Made by a program: the position numbers and the translations under genes. From Ectobius pallidus (Eukaryota; Arthropoda; Insecta; Blattodea; Ectobiidae), in the NCBI GenBank assembly GCA_964059195.1, contig CAXKWD010000006.1, positions 9,416,530 through 9,480,529 on the forward strand: a stretch of 64,000 nucleotides of DNA, given 5' to 3'. Each line of letters starts with the position of its first letter. The stretch's first letter is position 1. The notes below the pieces were generated by a model. It had not been told where the DNA came from. It did not search any database and saw only the letters and a program-made list of their open reading frames with translations. This document shows positions 32,336 to 43,139 of this stretch, one piece after another.

Positions 32336-32336
32336 A

Positions 32337-32373
<37 letters not shown>
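32336..32373. repeat. (TAA)n microsatellite
   Basis: Uninterrupted AATAAT run of about 38 bp. Confidence 0.9.
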
Positions 32374-32617
32374 TTAATAGTTCTGTTTAGTCAGTGAGGG
32401 ATACACTATACAGAGTGTTAATGAATAACACCGAAATATTTTACCTGTGTATAGAGAGGACATAGACAAGCAACTTTTATTAGGAGACTTTTGCTCAATG
32501 GATTCAAATTTTCCTGTTACAGCATAAAATCTCCCAGAGCTTGGCCGCAACTGACTTCTAACATTAGAAAAAAAATGCAAAACAAAGGAGCTTCATTGTT
32601 AACACGGAAGTCAGTAG

Positions 32618-33023
32618 TCTATATTAATAAAAGGAAGTGTCTGTCTGTCTGTCTGTCCGCGATGCCCAGCGTAATCTACAGAACGCAGAGATCTGAAATT
32701 TTAAACATAGGTAGACTGAAGGGTCGGGAAATGCACCTCGAAGCCGGAATTTTAATTTTAGCTTTCGTTCGTGAGTTATGAGTGAAAAACGGGCAGAAAA
32801 CGTGTATTTTTTGCGTTTTCGAAGCATCAGTTTTCAGATACATTTCAATGTCAAATCAATTACAGTTGGCTTTGGCTATTTTTGTCGTACCTTGGACATA
32901 AAACGATCGCGATCGCTTGAATGTTGTAGCTCACGCTGGTCGATTCATTTGTTTATAATGTCAAGGCACGCAGACATATGAAATTTTCAACCTACACCGA
33001 AGAGGATTATTATTATTATTATT
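32618..33023 (+). mobile_element. Helitron unit H, 5' part
   Basis: Starts TCTATATTAATAAAAGG and carries the CTGTCTGTCTGTCCGCGATG block, the same 5' half as the H units at 34642, 45223 (minus) and 52860 (minus). It ends in the (ATT)n array found in the middle of H units, where another copy is inserted. Confidence 0.75.
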
Positions 33024-33325
33024 ACTAGCATGTGCCCGCGGCTTCGCCCGCGATAATTATTTTAAAAATAAAAATTATGAGCATAATAGTTAAATCATTA
33101 TATTTATTAGCACCTAAATCACGTGAATTGCATACCACGATTAGATAGCGTCGCCTGGTAAAAGCGACATCAGATTCGAGGTCCTTGACCCAGAAAACCC
33201 ATGTATAGTGAGTTTCGTCCAAATCGAACAACGTTTGACCATATTTAGGCCTATATTGAATATCCCTCTTCCGTCTATGTTGAAAATTTCATACGTCTGT
33301 GGGCCTTGATATTCTAAACAGTTGA
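33024..33325 (-). mobile_element. Helitron unit, 3' part, inverted
   Basis: The minus strand ends CGCGGGCACATGCTAGT directly against the (ATT)n array of 32618-33023. Homologous to the 3' halves at 51578 and 43935. Its 5' half is absent beyond about 33325. Confidence 0.75.
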
Positions 33326-33889
33326 ATCGTCCAATTGTTTTGTTTAATGAAGTCCATCCTGCAGTAATTGACGCTACATAGACCTACAATAAATTGAAGT
33401 CGTATATTGCCATATAAGGCAAAGAATCAAAATACACTGTCAACAATGACGTGCAGGATGAACAATGTGACAGACCTATAATATAATTTACGTAATTAAT
33501 ATGTAGGCTATTTATTATCATAATTTGAATTATAAATTATATTAAAGGGCAATGATTTTAAAGAAAAAATACTAGGCTTAGGTACAGTCCTTAACAGTAG
33601 CCTATTTAGGTATTGTTTACCTCTTCTTAACTAGAATATAATACATTATCTGTTTTATTATTTCTTAAATTTAAAATTAGATTTGCATTAAATAAAAACA
33701 TTCTGTATTTTTCTCTTTTTCTCTTTTAACATAACATATTTTGCGATGTGTTTCTGTATTTTCCAAAGCCATTTCATATGATGAGAATGTAGCTTTACTC
33801 AATCTCCGCATGGAGCGCTAGTGTCGTCCAGTCAACATGTTGTCATAGGACTTTTAACACACAGTTTCTTTACTGTATTAATACTTATA
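33326..33889. other. no recognised feature
   Basis: AT-rich noncoding DNA between Helitron fragments; nothing assignable. Confidence 0.4.
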
Positions 33890-34079
33890 CTGTGGTAATA
33901 CATTTCATTTGTCAAATGAGTTGCAGGTGGCTTTGCCGTTTTTTTGTGTCATGATTTGGAAATAAAAGAATCGCTTCATTTTGTGAGCTCTGGTTGATTC
34001 AGTTGTGTATAATGCCAAGGTCCGCAGACATCTGAAATTTTCAATATAGTTGGAAGAGGAATAATGACTTGGCAGGATA

Positions 34080-36158
34080 CTTACAAATGGGCTAATAAGG
34101 GATTAAGAGTGGTTAAAATTGGCTTGACTACAATAGGTTAGTATTAAATATAAATAAAACAAACTGTGTTCCATTCTCATTAACAACTGCTGGTACTCCA
34201 CAATCAATTATGGATCAAAACTTGTGCGTAAGACTCCATGATATCAACTGTGAAACTGACTCATGTACCTGCCAGGCTGTGAAGGAGACAAATCAGGTCA
34301 AATACCTTGGTATTATTATAGATCGTCATCTGACATTCGACAAACATATCACATATTTATGCACCAGACTAAGAAAAACATTATACAAATTTGTCAGTCT
34401 AAAACAATATTTACCGATTGAAGTCTTGAGGATAGTCTACTTAGCTCTAATACAATCTGTCCTCCAATACGGTATCATTGGCTGGGGAGGAAGTGGCACT
34501 TCTGTATTGACTCCTTTGATTCTAATAAAGAAGAGAATTATAAAAATTTGTTTAAAAAGGCCTATAGAATATCCAACAGAACTGATATTTCCAGAATTTA
34601 ATGTTATGACTGTAGAACAAATTTATAAGATCACACTTCTATCTATATATTAATAAAAGGAAGTGTCTGTCCTCCGTCTGTCTGTCTGTCCGCGATGCCC
34701 AGTGAAATCTACTCAACGCAGAGATCTGAAATTTTATACATAGGCGGACTAAAGGGTCGGAATGTGCACCTCGAAGCCGGAATTTTAATTTTCGCTTTCG
34801 TTTGTGAGTTATGAGTGAAAAATGAGCAAAAAACGTGCATTTTTTGCGTTTTCGAAGCATCAGTTTCAGTAATAAATTTCAATATCAAATCACTTACAGT
34901 TGGCTTTGGTTATTTTTGTCATCATACCTCATACCTTGGAAATAAAAGCAACGCGATCGCTTGATTTTGTTAGTCCATCCTAGACGATTCATTTGTTTAG
35001 AGTGTCAAGGCCCACAGACATATGACATTTTCAACCTACACGGAAGAAGGATAATCAACCCTAAATATGGTCAAACATTGTTCGATTTGAACGAAACTCA
35101 CTATACAGGGGTTTTCTGGGCCAAGGAACTCGAATCTGAGGTCGCTTTTACCAAGGGACGCTACCTAATCGTGGAATGCACTCCACGTGATTTAGGTGTT
35201 AATAAATATAATGATTTAACTATTATGCTCTTAATTTTTAGTTTTTAATTTTTGAAATAATTATCGCGGGTGAAGCCGCGGGCACATGCTATCTTATAAT
35301 AATAAAAGGCCGTGTTTGTCTGTCTGTCCGCGATGCCCATCGAAATCTACTGAACGCAGAGATGTGGATTTTTAAAGATAGATGGACTGAAAGGTGGGCG
35401 AATGCACCTCGAAGCCGAATTTTTAATTTTAGCTTTCGTTCGCGAGTTATGAGTGAAAAACTGGCAGAAAACGTGATTTTAGCGCTGTCGAAGCATCAGA
35501 TTTCAGTAATACATTTCAATGTCAAATCAATTGCAGTTGGCTTTGGCTATTTTTGTCATACCGTGGAAATAAAAGCATCGCGATCGCTTGAATGTTGTAA
35601 GCCCACGCTTGTCGATTCATTTGTTTAGAGTGTCATGGCTCACAGACATATGACATTTTCAACCTACACGGAAGAAGGATAATCAACCCTAAATATGGTC
35701 AAACATCGTTCGATTTGAACGAAACTCGCTATACAGGGGTTTTCTGGGCCAAGGAATTCGAATCTGAGGTCGCTTTTACCAGGTGACGCTACCTAATCGT
35801 GGAATGCACTCCACGTGGGTTAGGTGTTAATAAATATGATTTAACTACTGTATTATGTTCTTAATTTTTTATTTTTTATTCTTGAAATAATTATCGCGGG
35901 CGAAGCCGCGGGCACATGCTAGTTTAAAATACTTTCACAAATACCGCAATGTACATGTATCGGATCCTCATAATTACAATACTAGAAGAAATAATACATT
36001 GCCTTTAATAGAACCAAAATACTTCACCTCTTCTGGCTCTAAACATAGCATTTATTCTGGTCCAAGACTCTATAACTCTATAATTAGAGCACATCCAGAA
36101 ATAGTACATATGAACAACAAAAAATTCAATAAGTTTATCAAAAATCATATTTCATAGT
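34080..36158 (+). pseudogene. LINE reverse transcriptase C-terminal part, split
   Basis: From about 34120 the plus strand shows the conserved RT late motifs: RLVLNINKTNC, VKYLGIIIDRHLTF, LRIVYLALIQSVLQYGIIGW and KKRIIKICLK. The frame from 34210 is open to 34641, where the Helitron dimer inserts. After 35923 the same frame resumes with KYFHKY, HNYNTRR, GPRLYNS and a stop at 36156-36158. An upstream shift near 34135 separates the earlier residues. The YADD region is missing. Confidence 0.78.
34642..35923 (+). mobile_element. Helitron dimer H+G, copy 1
   Basis: Unit H 34642-35291 (TCTATATATTAATAAAAGG...GCACATGCTA) is joined directly to unit G 35292-35923 (TCTTATAATAATAAAAGG...GCACATGCTAGT). Each has a 5' TC and a CGCGGG-loop-CCGCGG hairpin shortly before its 3' end. 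The flanks are A on the left and T on the right, as for Helitrons. No Rep/helicase gene, so non-autonomous. The short frames inside are not genes. Confidence 0.8.
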
Positions 36159-36369
36159 TCAAAAGTTATTTCACTCTGTACTTAGTAGACAATTAAGGAA
36201 CGATTTTATTTGTAATAACTCAGAGTTTCAATTTTGTTCTTACTACTTTTCCTTTTTTCTTTTTACTTTGTTCTTTCATTTTTATTATAATTTTGTTAGG
36301 TATTGATTTAATTATAATTTCTTTATGTATTTGTAATTTGTATTTTATAATGTAAATGGCTGAACTGTG

Positions 36370-36400
36370 CCCGAGCACGAGCGATTGGTCATTCGGGTGG
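36370..36400 (+). other. LINE 3' hairpin
   Basis: CCCGAGCACGAGC...GGTCATTCGGG, third instance of the conserved stem-loop. Confidence 0.6.
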
Positions 36401-36753
36401 TCTTGTTTTGTATAAATATTTATTAAATAAATACTGGCAAATTAAAAAAAAAAAAAAATAAATAAAAAAATTAAAAATGGAGAAACATTGATCAATTCAG
36501 ACGGAGCTCACTATGCAGAGGTTTTCTGGACCAGAGAACTCGAATCTGAGGTCGTTTTTCCCCGGCGGCGCTTTTTAATCATGGAATGCACTCTAAAGCC
36601 GAATTTTTTGCTGTTTTTCTTTATAATTATTAATCGTTTAGTTTATAAATGATTCGCGTGTAAGTGTTAATGAATAAAATGTTTTAATTATGTTGCTCTT
36701 AATTTTTAATCTTCCAATTAATTATCGCGGGCGAAGCTGCTTCACCTGCTAGT

Positions 36754-37339
36754 AAAGGAAGATAAAGAAGAATAGCTTCGACGTCGAGAGAAATAAATGT
36801 GCTTACCCATTATACAGTAATGTTTGTGGGCTAAGCTAGAAAACTTGTCAAGCCGTAGCTCTTGCTAAATACAGATACAAATTACAGTCCAAATTTAATT
36901 GACACAAAAACGAGAATGAAGAAATGTGTTAATGAAACCGTGAAATTCATTCGTACAAGATATTAAAAGTTAATGACATTTCCACTTGCATCTATGCAAT
37001 TAGTTAGTCCTTTTCCCTAAAATTACTTCCAACAAGCATTCGTTGATTTAACGAACTGGTTAGCTTATGACTGCACAGGCTGAGTTTCACAAATCAGACA
37101 CGTGGATGAGGTCGCTGACATCATTGCCCATGATGCGAGGGGTCCTAGGTTCGGAGAACCAAGTTATAAGACGGAAAAGGGAACGAGAAAACAGTGCGGT
37201 ATCATTTTCAGCTCGTATGCGTTGTGGGTGCCACTTTTTAAAGACTTTTTCCCCCCAATAACTTCACCTACCTGCTGCCACCCTAATCCTCTTCCACCTG
37301 TCAATCAGTGAATAGAAAGGAAATTAGGCGTATTCACAT
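36754..37339. other. no recognised feature
   Basis: Noncoding. Overlapping short plus frames at 37067-37311 show no motif. Confidence 0.35.
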
Positions 37340-37680
37340 TTGTCTGCAGTCCATTACCTCTTTCTTTTCTCTATCTTTCGTAGTTTTACCTCTCCCTTGT
37401 GGGGACCTTTATGCGGCCCGCGCCGCCCGGACCGCGACCTGTCGGGAGAGGAATGAACTATGGATCACAACACAGACAGACATACTTTTTTAACCAGACA
37501 AGGACATGGAGGGCCACAAGGGCCTAAAGTTACATTTGTCTCACAGGTGAGGGAAAACCCCGGAAAAACCTCACCTAGGTAACTTGACCCGACCAGGAAT
37601 CGAACCCGAGTCCGCTACGTGAGAGGAGCGAGCGCATAGCCCTGAGGCACAGCTGTGGACCAGTTCATTACAGTGTTGCC
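37340..37680 (-). mobile_element. tRNA-derived SINE, copy 1
   Basis: On the minus strand a tRNA-like head with B box GGTTCGATTCC is followed by a body with GTGAGGTTTTTCCGGGG and GTAACTTTAGGCCCTTGTGG, then CTTGTCTGGTTAAAAAAGTATG. The body blocks recur at 48462-49115. Confidence 0.7.
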
Positions 37681-38045
37681 AAATACGTACCACAGCACGT
37701 TTACTTCATTTGAGAAGTGGTGACTGACAGCAGCAACACTGGGGAAATCCACGCGACTGCAAGAGCACCCGTTATTTGTCGGTGCAGATTTTCGGATTAG
37801 GGATCTATGCTATTATATTATTTTGTAGATAGACGACGGTTTGGGACGAGATTTTCTTAAAATGGCACGGACAATATGAGGTTATGGAATTTACACTTAA
37901 GGGAGAGTTAGAAGGAGAAAGAATGAGGGAGAGAGAGTTAGTGAAAGGTAGAGAGAGAGAGAACTAAGCAGATGTATACAGAATGAAAAATCAGTTTTTA
38001 TTTCAGAGATTAAATAAAATCCTAGTTACATAGCAATTACACACA

Positions 38046-38140
38046 CAGTGGTTCAAATCCCAGGCGGAAGACTTCTACGCCACAAGCATTAAAAAGTTGG
38101 TCACATAGTATGGCAAACATGGCGTACGGTGAAATTGAAT
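38046..38140 (+). pseudogene. mariner transposase C-terminal scrap
   Basis: Reads QWFKSQAEDFYATSIKKLV, the mariner-type C-terminal block, then a stop. About 30 codons remain and no terminus was identified. Confidence 0.65.
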
Positions 38141-38284
38141 ATAGTCTCAGCTTCATGTGCTTGCACATATTGTAATATAACACACTGTTTTTAGTAACTA
38201 AACAGTTACAGTATTCTGATATGTGGTCATTAGTACACTATGAATAATATGATGCTAGTTATTCAGCACAGTATATAGGTATCT

Positions 38285-39108
38285 CGTAGGGCCCTGATTT
38301 ATTGGTGAAATAAAATGGCTGATTTCGGTGTTAACTTCCTTCTATTTCGGTAGTATTTCGTGAAATAAATTACTTTATACTACATTGGGCACATTGTGCA
38401 ATGATAAACTTTGCTTCTTTATTTACATGAACTAACCCCCCCCCCCTCATTTCTATATTCTTCTGCCCTTGTATGAACTGAAGTAACTTTCGATTTAGAC
38501 ATGATTAGAGTTAATGTTCAAATATAATTACTAGAAATATTATTGTAATTTCTACTAAACACCATCAGACCGCCATTTGCAAACAGAAGTGCCAACCATA
38601 CCACTGTGGATAAAAGACGAAATCTGTTGAATACAAGTAACAAACATTCTACACTCTTCTGCTGTAATCGATCATAGGCATCGCTAACTTGGCAAAGAGA
38701 TAGCAGGAAAGGAGCGTACTCAACAGTACAAACCAGGTCACATACAATCTTTGCGTAAATTCTGCAATCTTTGTAATCGATCACATATATCGATATATCG
38801 GTAAATCTTCGACAGCCTCAGAAACAGCAGAAAAAAAGCATGATGCTAAGAAATAAAAAATACAGTGCATCAAAACACAATATTGTGATTTTAAGGCACA
38901 TTTTCGTTCTCATTTCTCACTTTACGGATAGAAGGGGCATGTTTCGCGGTTATAGACACATTTCGCGGAATCGAGTAAATTTCGCGATATTTCGTGGATT
39001 CAATTTGGTCCATATTGGTATTTTAAGCATATAAAAGCTAAATATAGCTAAGGGAGGTTGTTTTATAAAATTTCGCGCTTATCGTTGTTACCAAAAAATA
39101 CGGCCCCT
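38285..39108. mobile_element. hAT-like non-autonomous element (824 bp)
   Basis: Perfect 8-bp duplication AGGTATCT at 38277-38284 and 39109-39116. Ends TAGGGCCCTGATTTATTGGTG and the complement ACCAAAAAATACGGCCCCT are imperfect inverted repeats. Interior with many TTTCGCG/TTTCGTG words; the 88-codon minus frame has no motif. Confidence 0.75.
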
Positions 39109-39204
39109 AGGTATCTGTCCAATTATTGTTTTAAATATAGTGTATAAATAAAACATTTCTTTTGAGCAATTATCATAGTACTGTAGGATGTAATAGACGT
39201 CATA

Positions 39205-39456
39205 ATGGGCTATAATCCACGTGTTTTCTTTCTGTGGAGCACTGTGAATATCATTGTGTCTGTATTCTGCTTTTTCTGTATTGGCAAGTTTATTGTAGAC
39301 GTCAACCAAAAAATTGGTTTTTACGTATTGAAATTTGTAATGTCCATTAGGCTACTGAAATCAATCCGATCATATATCCAGGGCCAGCGAATCATGTATA
39401 AGAAATTCCGAAGGAAATTTTATCTATCACAAACGCGCCACTGTTATAAGAACTAA
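39205..39456 (+). other. 83-codon frame of unknown status
   Basis: Starts MGYNPRVFFLW and has a hydrophobic N-terminal third (about residues 8-32) that could span a membrane, then a basic C-terminal half. It lies between repeats, has no homolog that I recognise and no visible splice or promoter context. Probably chance. Confidence 0.15.
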
Positions 39457-39535
39457 ACGTAAAACGTACAGATTCAATAACCTTATCCAAATCATGTGTA
39501 AACAATTTTGTTATAACGATTGAAAATTATAAAGC

Positions 39536-39720
39536 TAATAGCCCGGCTTCGAGGTGCATATCATGATTAAAGTGTGACGCCCGAGGGGGAAAAAAAACAG
39601 ATTTGGGTTCCCAAGTCCAAAAAACACTGCATAGTGAGTTTCATCCAAATCATTCAATGTTTTCCCGTTTAGGCGTCTATTTATGATCCCCTTCTGTCTA
39701 CCTATGTAAAAATATCAGAT
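39536..39720 (-). mobile_element. diverged Helitron-related fragment
   Basis: Shares CATAGTGAGTTTCATCCAAAT and GGCTTCGAGGTGCAT with the Helitron units, in minus orientation, but the ends are gone. Confidence 0.45.
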
Positions 39721-39724
39721 CTAT

Positions 39725-40345
39725 GCTTGTCGAAGAAAAAGATACCTATTGGGATCGATACCATGTCATGACTTTCGAAAAATTCTTTCATATCTTTACG
39801 TTTCATGACTCTCTAAGTAGGAAACCACCGTAATTTTGAAGATATTTGAACCAAATTTTATTATGTTATTCTTAGGCCCAGTAGTTCAGACAAGTTCGTT
39901 GATGAGAAAAAATTGGCCCGAGGGAAAGGGTCGGGGGAAGGGGTTGAAATTTTGGAAAATGTATATCTCGGCCCCTATGAAGTATAGAGGGAAACTTTGT
40001 TTGAATAAATCAGAGTACTCCCTATGGAGTTCACAGTGACACCAACGATTCGGGGGTTTTGGGAGTACGAGTGGGGGTGGGATGGGGGGATGGAAATTCG
40101 AAATTTTTGAAACCACGTCTTGTGGAGTATCGTTGAAAAGCTCTTGATGAGTAATCTAAAAATCAATAACTAGTTTCTTGATAGCTCTCATATAAGGCGA
40201 GTTTTGAATGCTTGAAAAAGTGCTCTTTCCTATTTTTTGCAGTTATTTTTGCGGGTTTGTCATGCCAAGGCTAAAGAAGAAAAGTGCTGCGCAGCGACAA
40301 TAAATTAAACCAAAAGCACTTCGAAATCCCTGCCTAAAGGGATTT
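39725..40345 (+). repeat. dispersed TIR repeat family D, near-complete copy
   Basis: Colinear with the complement of 59535-60070 and with fragments at 1-47 and 63815-63925. Right end AGCACTTCGAAAT then CCTGCCTAAAGGGATTTTTT. Two G-rich patches lie inside. No coding capacity. Confidence 0.72.
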
Positions 40346-40694
40346 TTTTAATCGCTAAATGCTCGCAATAAAACAATTCGAGGCCTGGATTTTCTCAAGA
40401 TAAATCGATTGATCCTCTCTTTATATTACTTACAACAATTCCGCAAATATAGGCCTGTTACATGTTGTTCCCAGATTAAATCCAGTGTTCTATGCTTTAA
40501 TGTTAATTCGATTTTAAGTGCTGCAATAAAACGTGGTCCTACTTTTTTAGTTGAAAATAAGCGCGTCATTACATGGTTTTTAAACACCTTTATTAACAAA
40601 GAAAGTTATAAGAAAAAAGAGCTAAGTGTCCTATATTTTAACATTTTACTGTGTCACCTGTATTGCCGACATACTTGTTGAGAAGCTCATCACC

Positions 40695-41365
40695 AGACCA
40701 GGGATTTTAGGCTCTAAAAAAATTAGTTTTAGGTACCTAAAATAGGCTTTTAAAACAAGTAAATAACCTTTCAAAAGAAAAAATATGCACTTAAAATATG
40801 CTTTAAAAGTGTGTAAATAGACAGAAAATAGACTTTAAAATACTACAATATTCTCTTCCACTGTAACGTGATCTTTTTTTTACTGTAAGAAACGTGGTAT
40901 ACCTATTCTTAACAGGAATAACTGCAAAATTAAGACAGAATTAAAAATACATTTATCAAAAACAGTTTTGGACTATATGAATAATTGACACATTATGTCC
41001 CTTCTTACTAGACACCTGCTACTTGTTGTTTTGAGCTAATCCTCCCCCGGTAGTCAGTATTCCTTTGGCGACAGTTGTTTAGGAAAATCAAGTTTCTGTG
41101 AAAAACCCACCCTCTGCTATTCTGCTCTTCATTCAGGGATGTCCATTAAACGATTGTAAAAGTTACACAAGTTGAATTTTATTTTAAATGTACAGAATAG
41201 GCATTTTAGACACTAAAATAGTAAAAATAGGTTCCAAAGGTCCAAATAGGCATTTTAGGGCACTATACAACTCTATAAATGTAAGTTATTTATCATGAAA
41301 TGTCAACATATTTTAAAATTTCATGTTATTTCATAAGGAACAAAATAGGCATTTGCATCACTAGT
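40695..41365. repeat. hAT-like repeat rich in TTTTAGG/AATAGGC words
   Basis: Starts GACCAGGGATTTTAGGCTC and ends AAATAGGCATTTG, with CATCACCA and CATCACTA as possible 8-bp flanks (7 of 8). The interior shares words with 20700-21392 and its right part with 13600-13697. Confidence 0.5.
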
Positions 41366-41790
41366 CAAAGTTACTGTCAATATTTTTTTTAAAAATGTTA
41401 ATCGTATAATTATTATATAATTTCTGTGGCATTTTACGTTTCAAAAAGAATACTGAGGCAATAATTATGAGTGAAAAAGCTTTTCCTCTTAGCAAAACAT
41501 CGATAGTGTTGGCCATGATTAGATTTTACTTCAAGCCTTAGAATAAACTATGAAATGCATCTCTACTTTGTAGGTTTTACTAAGAAAAATCGTAGCATGC
41601 ATCATTCGTGGCTTAGTAAATGGTTGGTGGTAATTTGCATGACTGCGTTTTTACAAATAAGACATAAAAAAGAAGTATAAATAGCGTCATTAGTTACTGT
41701 TTACAAGAAACTTTATATATTTAAAAAAGAAAATGTTGAATGGTTGAGTGATTATTTTATAGGTTATAGTGGAGCAGCCCTAACCTCCAA
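41366..41790. other. no recognised feature
   Basis: AT-rich noncoding sequence. Confidence 0.4.
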
Positions 41791-41795
41791 AAAAA

Positions 41796-43130
41796 ATCTG
41801 ATGTGAAAGACACATAACTTCCTCTGCCCAAATAAAAGTTAGCAGTATTCTCATATCCTTGTACAGAATCGCAAGACACAATTTTACGCTAATTATGCTA
41901 TAAATACCTTATAGCCCCTCCTTTGAATGTTGCGACTAAAAACTCAGGCTATGGACAAACAAAAAAAGAAGAAAAAATAAGTTACTGCAAACGTTTATTG
42001 AACTTTCCGCCGTTCAGAATAATTTCCGAAATTTATCGAATATTCCCCTCAGATATTTCTTTACTGTAAGCATGGTCAACAATACATCTTTCTCACTTCA
42101 TTTTAGCTCTTGGTATAAGCACTCCATGTCATAGGCGTAGCGAGGGGGGGTTTTGGGGGTTTGAACCCCCCCCCCATTGATTAAAAAAAGGAAAATTGTA
42201 TAATTTTTTTAAGTCTGCCCATAAATTGCTTAATACTAGTATAAAGCGTGGGAAGCTTAAAACTCGTTATTTTGCATCTTAATTTTTAAAATTTTCCGCA
42301 GGAGAACCCCCGGAAGCTTAAAACTCGTTATTTTGCATCTTAATTTTTTTAATTTTCCGGGGGAGGGCCCCCGGACCCCCCTCTCCTTCCATACTCGCCA
42401 GACCCCGCGGTTGTTGTAACCCCCCCCCCATATGGTCGGCCTGGTTACGCCTATGCTCCATGTACAAAATTTAAAGGAAATCGTTGGAGCCGTTTTTGAG
42501 AAAATCGCAAGAAACAAAATTTTCTTCATATAAAGTCCCCTTAAATATAAGAGAAAGTTGTCGCCAATCTTCGTGTCAGAGCCTCAGAAAGTACGTAACC
42601 CAAATACAAAATTTTGTTTTCGTACGATTTTCCGTTATAAGAGGCCGTATCGCAAAGAGCGTGTATTCACAGTGGGTGGCTTATAACCGCCCTTCAGAGA
42701 ATATTTTCTAAAAAAAAAAGTTTCGAATAAAAGTTTTAGCTCTCACCTAAGCAATCCATGTGCAAAATTTAAAGAAAATCGTTAGACCCGTTTTCGAGAA
42801 AATCGTGAAAAACGGAAATTTCTTCATGTAAAGTCCCCTTAAAAGTAAGAGAAACTTGTCGCCAGTCTTCGCCGCACATCTTCAGAAGGTCCCTAACCTA
42901 AATACGAAATCTTGTTTTCATACGATTTTCCGTTTCTGAGCTAGGCTGTTCACAGACAGACAGACTGACAGACACACAGACATGTTTCAAAAATAGTATT
43001 TTAGGATTCAGGGGGCCTTGAAACGTGTATTCATGTTAAAAACTCAACTTCGAATTTGGGGGTCGAAAACAATACTTCCTCTACCTATAGTAGGCCTACC
43101 TATGGTACGGGCAGAGGAAGTAAAAATTAA
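41796..43130 (-). repeat. family P, copy 2, carrying a hAT MITE
   Basis: Inverse of 25205-25885: starts ATCTGATGTGAAAG then ACTTCCTCTGCCC and ends GGGCAGAGGAAGT. The hAT MITE at 42130-42455 is inserted. A tandem duplication of the TTTGAGAAAATCG-to-AAGTCCCC block lies within (42490-42545 and 42790-42840). Confidence 0.72.
42130..42455. mobile_element. hAT MITE with G/C-run ends (326 bp)
   Basis: Ends CATAGGCGTAGCGAGG and CCTGGTTACGCCTATG, duplication CTCCATGT at 42122-42129 and 42456-42463. A tandem AGCTTAAAACTCGTTA block and G or C runs are inside. Sister copy at 53598-53853. Confidence 0.88.
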
Positions 43131-43139
43131 GTTTCTGTT

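Larger units (their letters stand above)
34057..36470 (+). mobile_element. LINE 3' part, interrupted by a Helitron dimer
   Basis: Begins in RT domain sequence and ends in the hairpin CCCGAGCACGAGC...CATTCGGG and a poly-A-like tail. Same family as 590-3995. 5' truncated, as usual for LINEs. The Helitron dimer at 34642-35923 interrupts its coding part. Confidence 0.8.
33890..36753 (+). mobile_element. older Helitron copy split by a LINE
   Basis: 33890-34056 matches the middle of the Helitron units (TTGCAGGTGGCTTTG, then TCTGAAATTTTCAATATAG). 36475-36753 continues the same order (GAGGTTTTCTGGACCAG, CTCGAATCTGAGGTCG) to the 3' end CACCTGCTAGT. The LINE at 34057-36470 separates them. Confidence 0.7.

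Noticed and set aside
32491..32827. Frames of 67-96 codons around 32.5-32.8 kb and their relatives at 34.7 and 52.7 kb
   Set aside because: They recur only because the Helitron units recur; their sequence includes the CTGT microsatellite and shows no Rep or helicase motif.
37067..37311. Two overlapping plus-strand frames that might be an exon
   Set aside because: No splice sites in a sensible frame, no motif, and neighbouring sequence is SINE.
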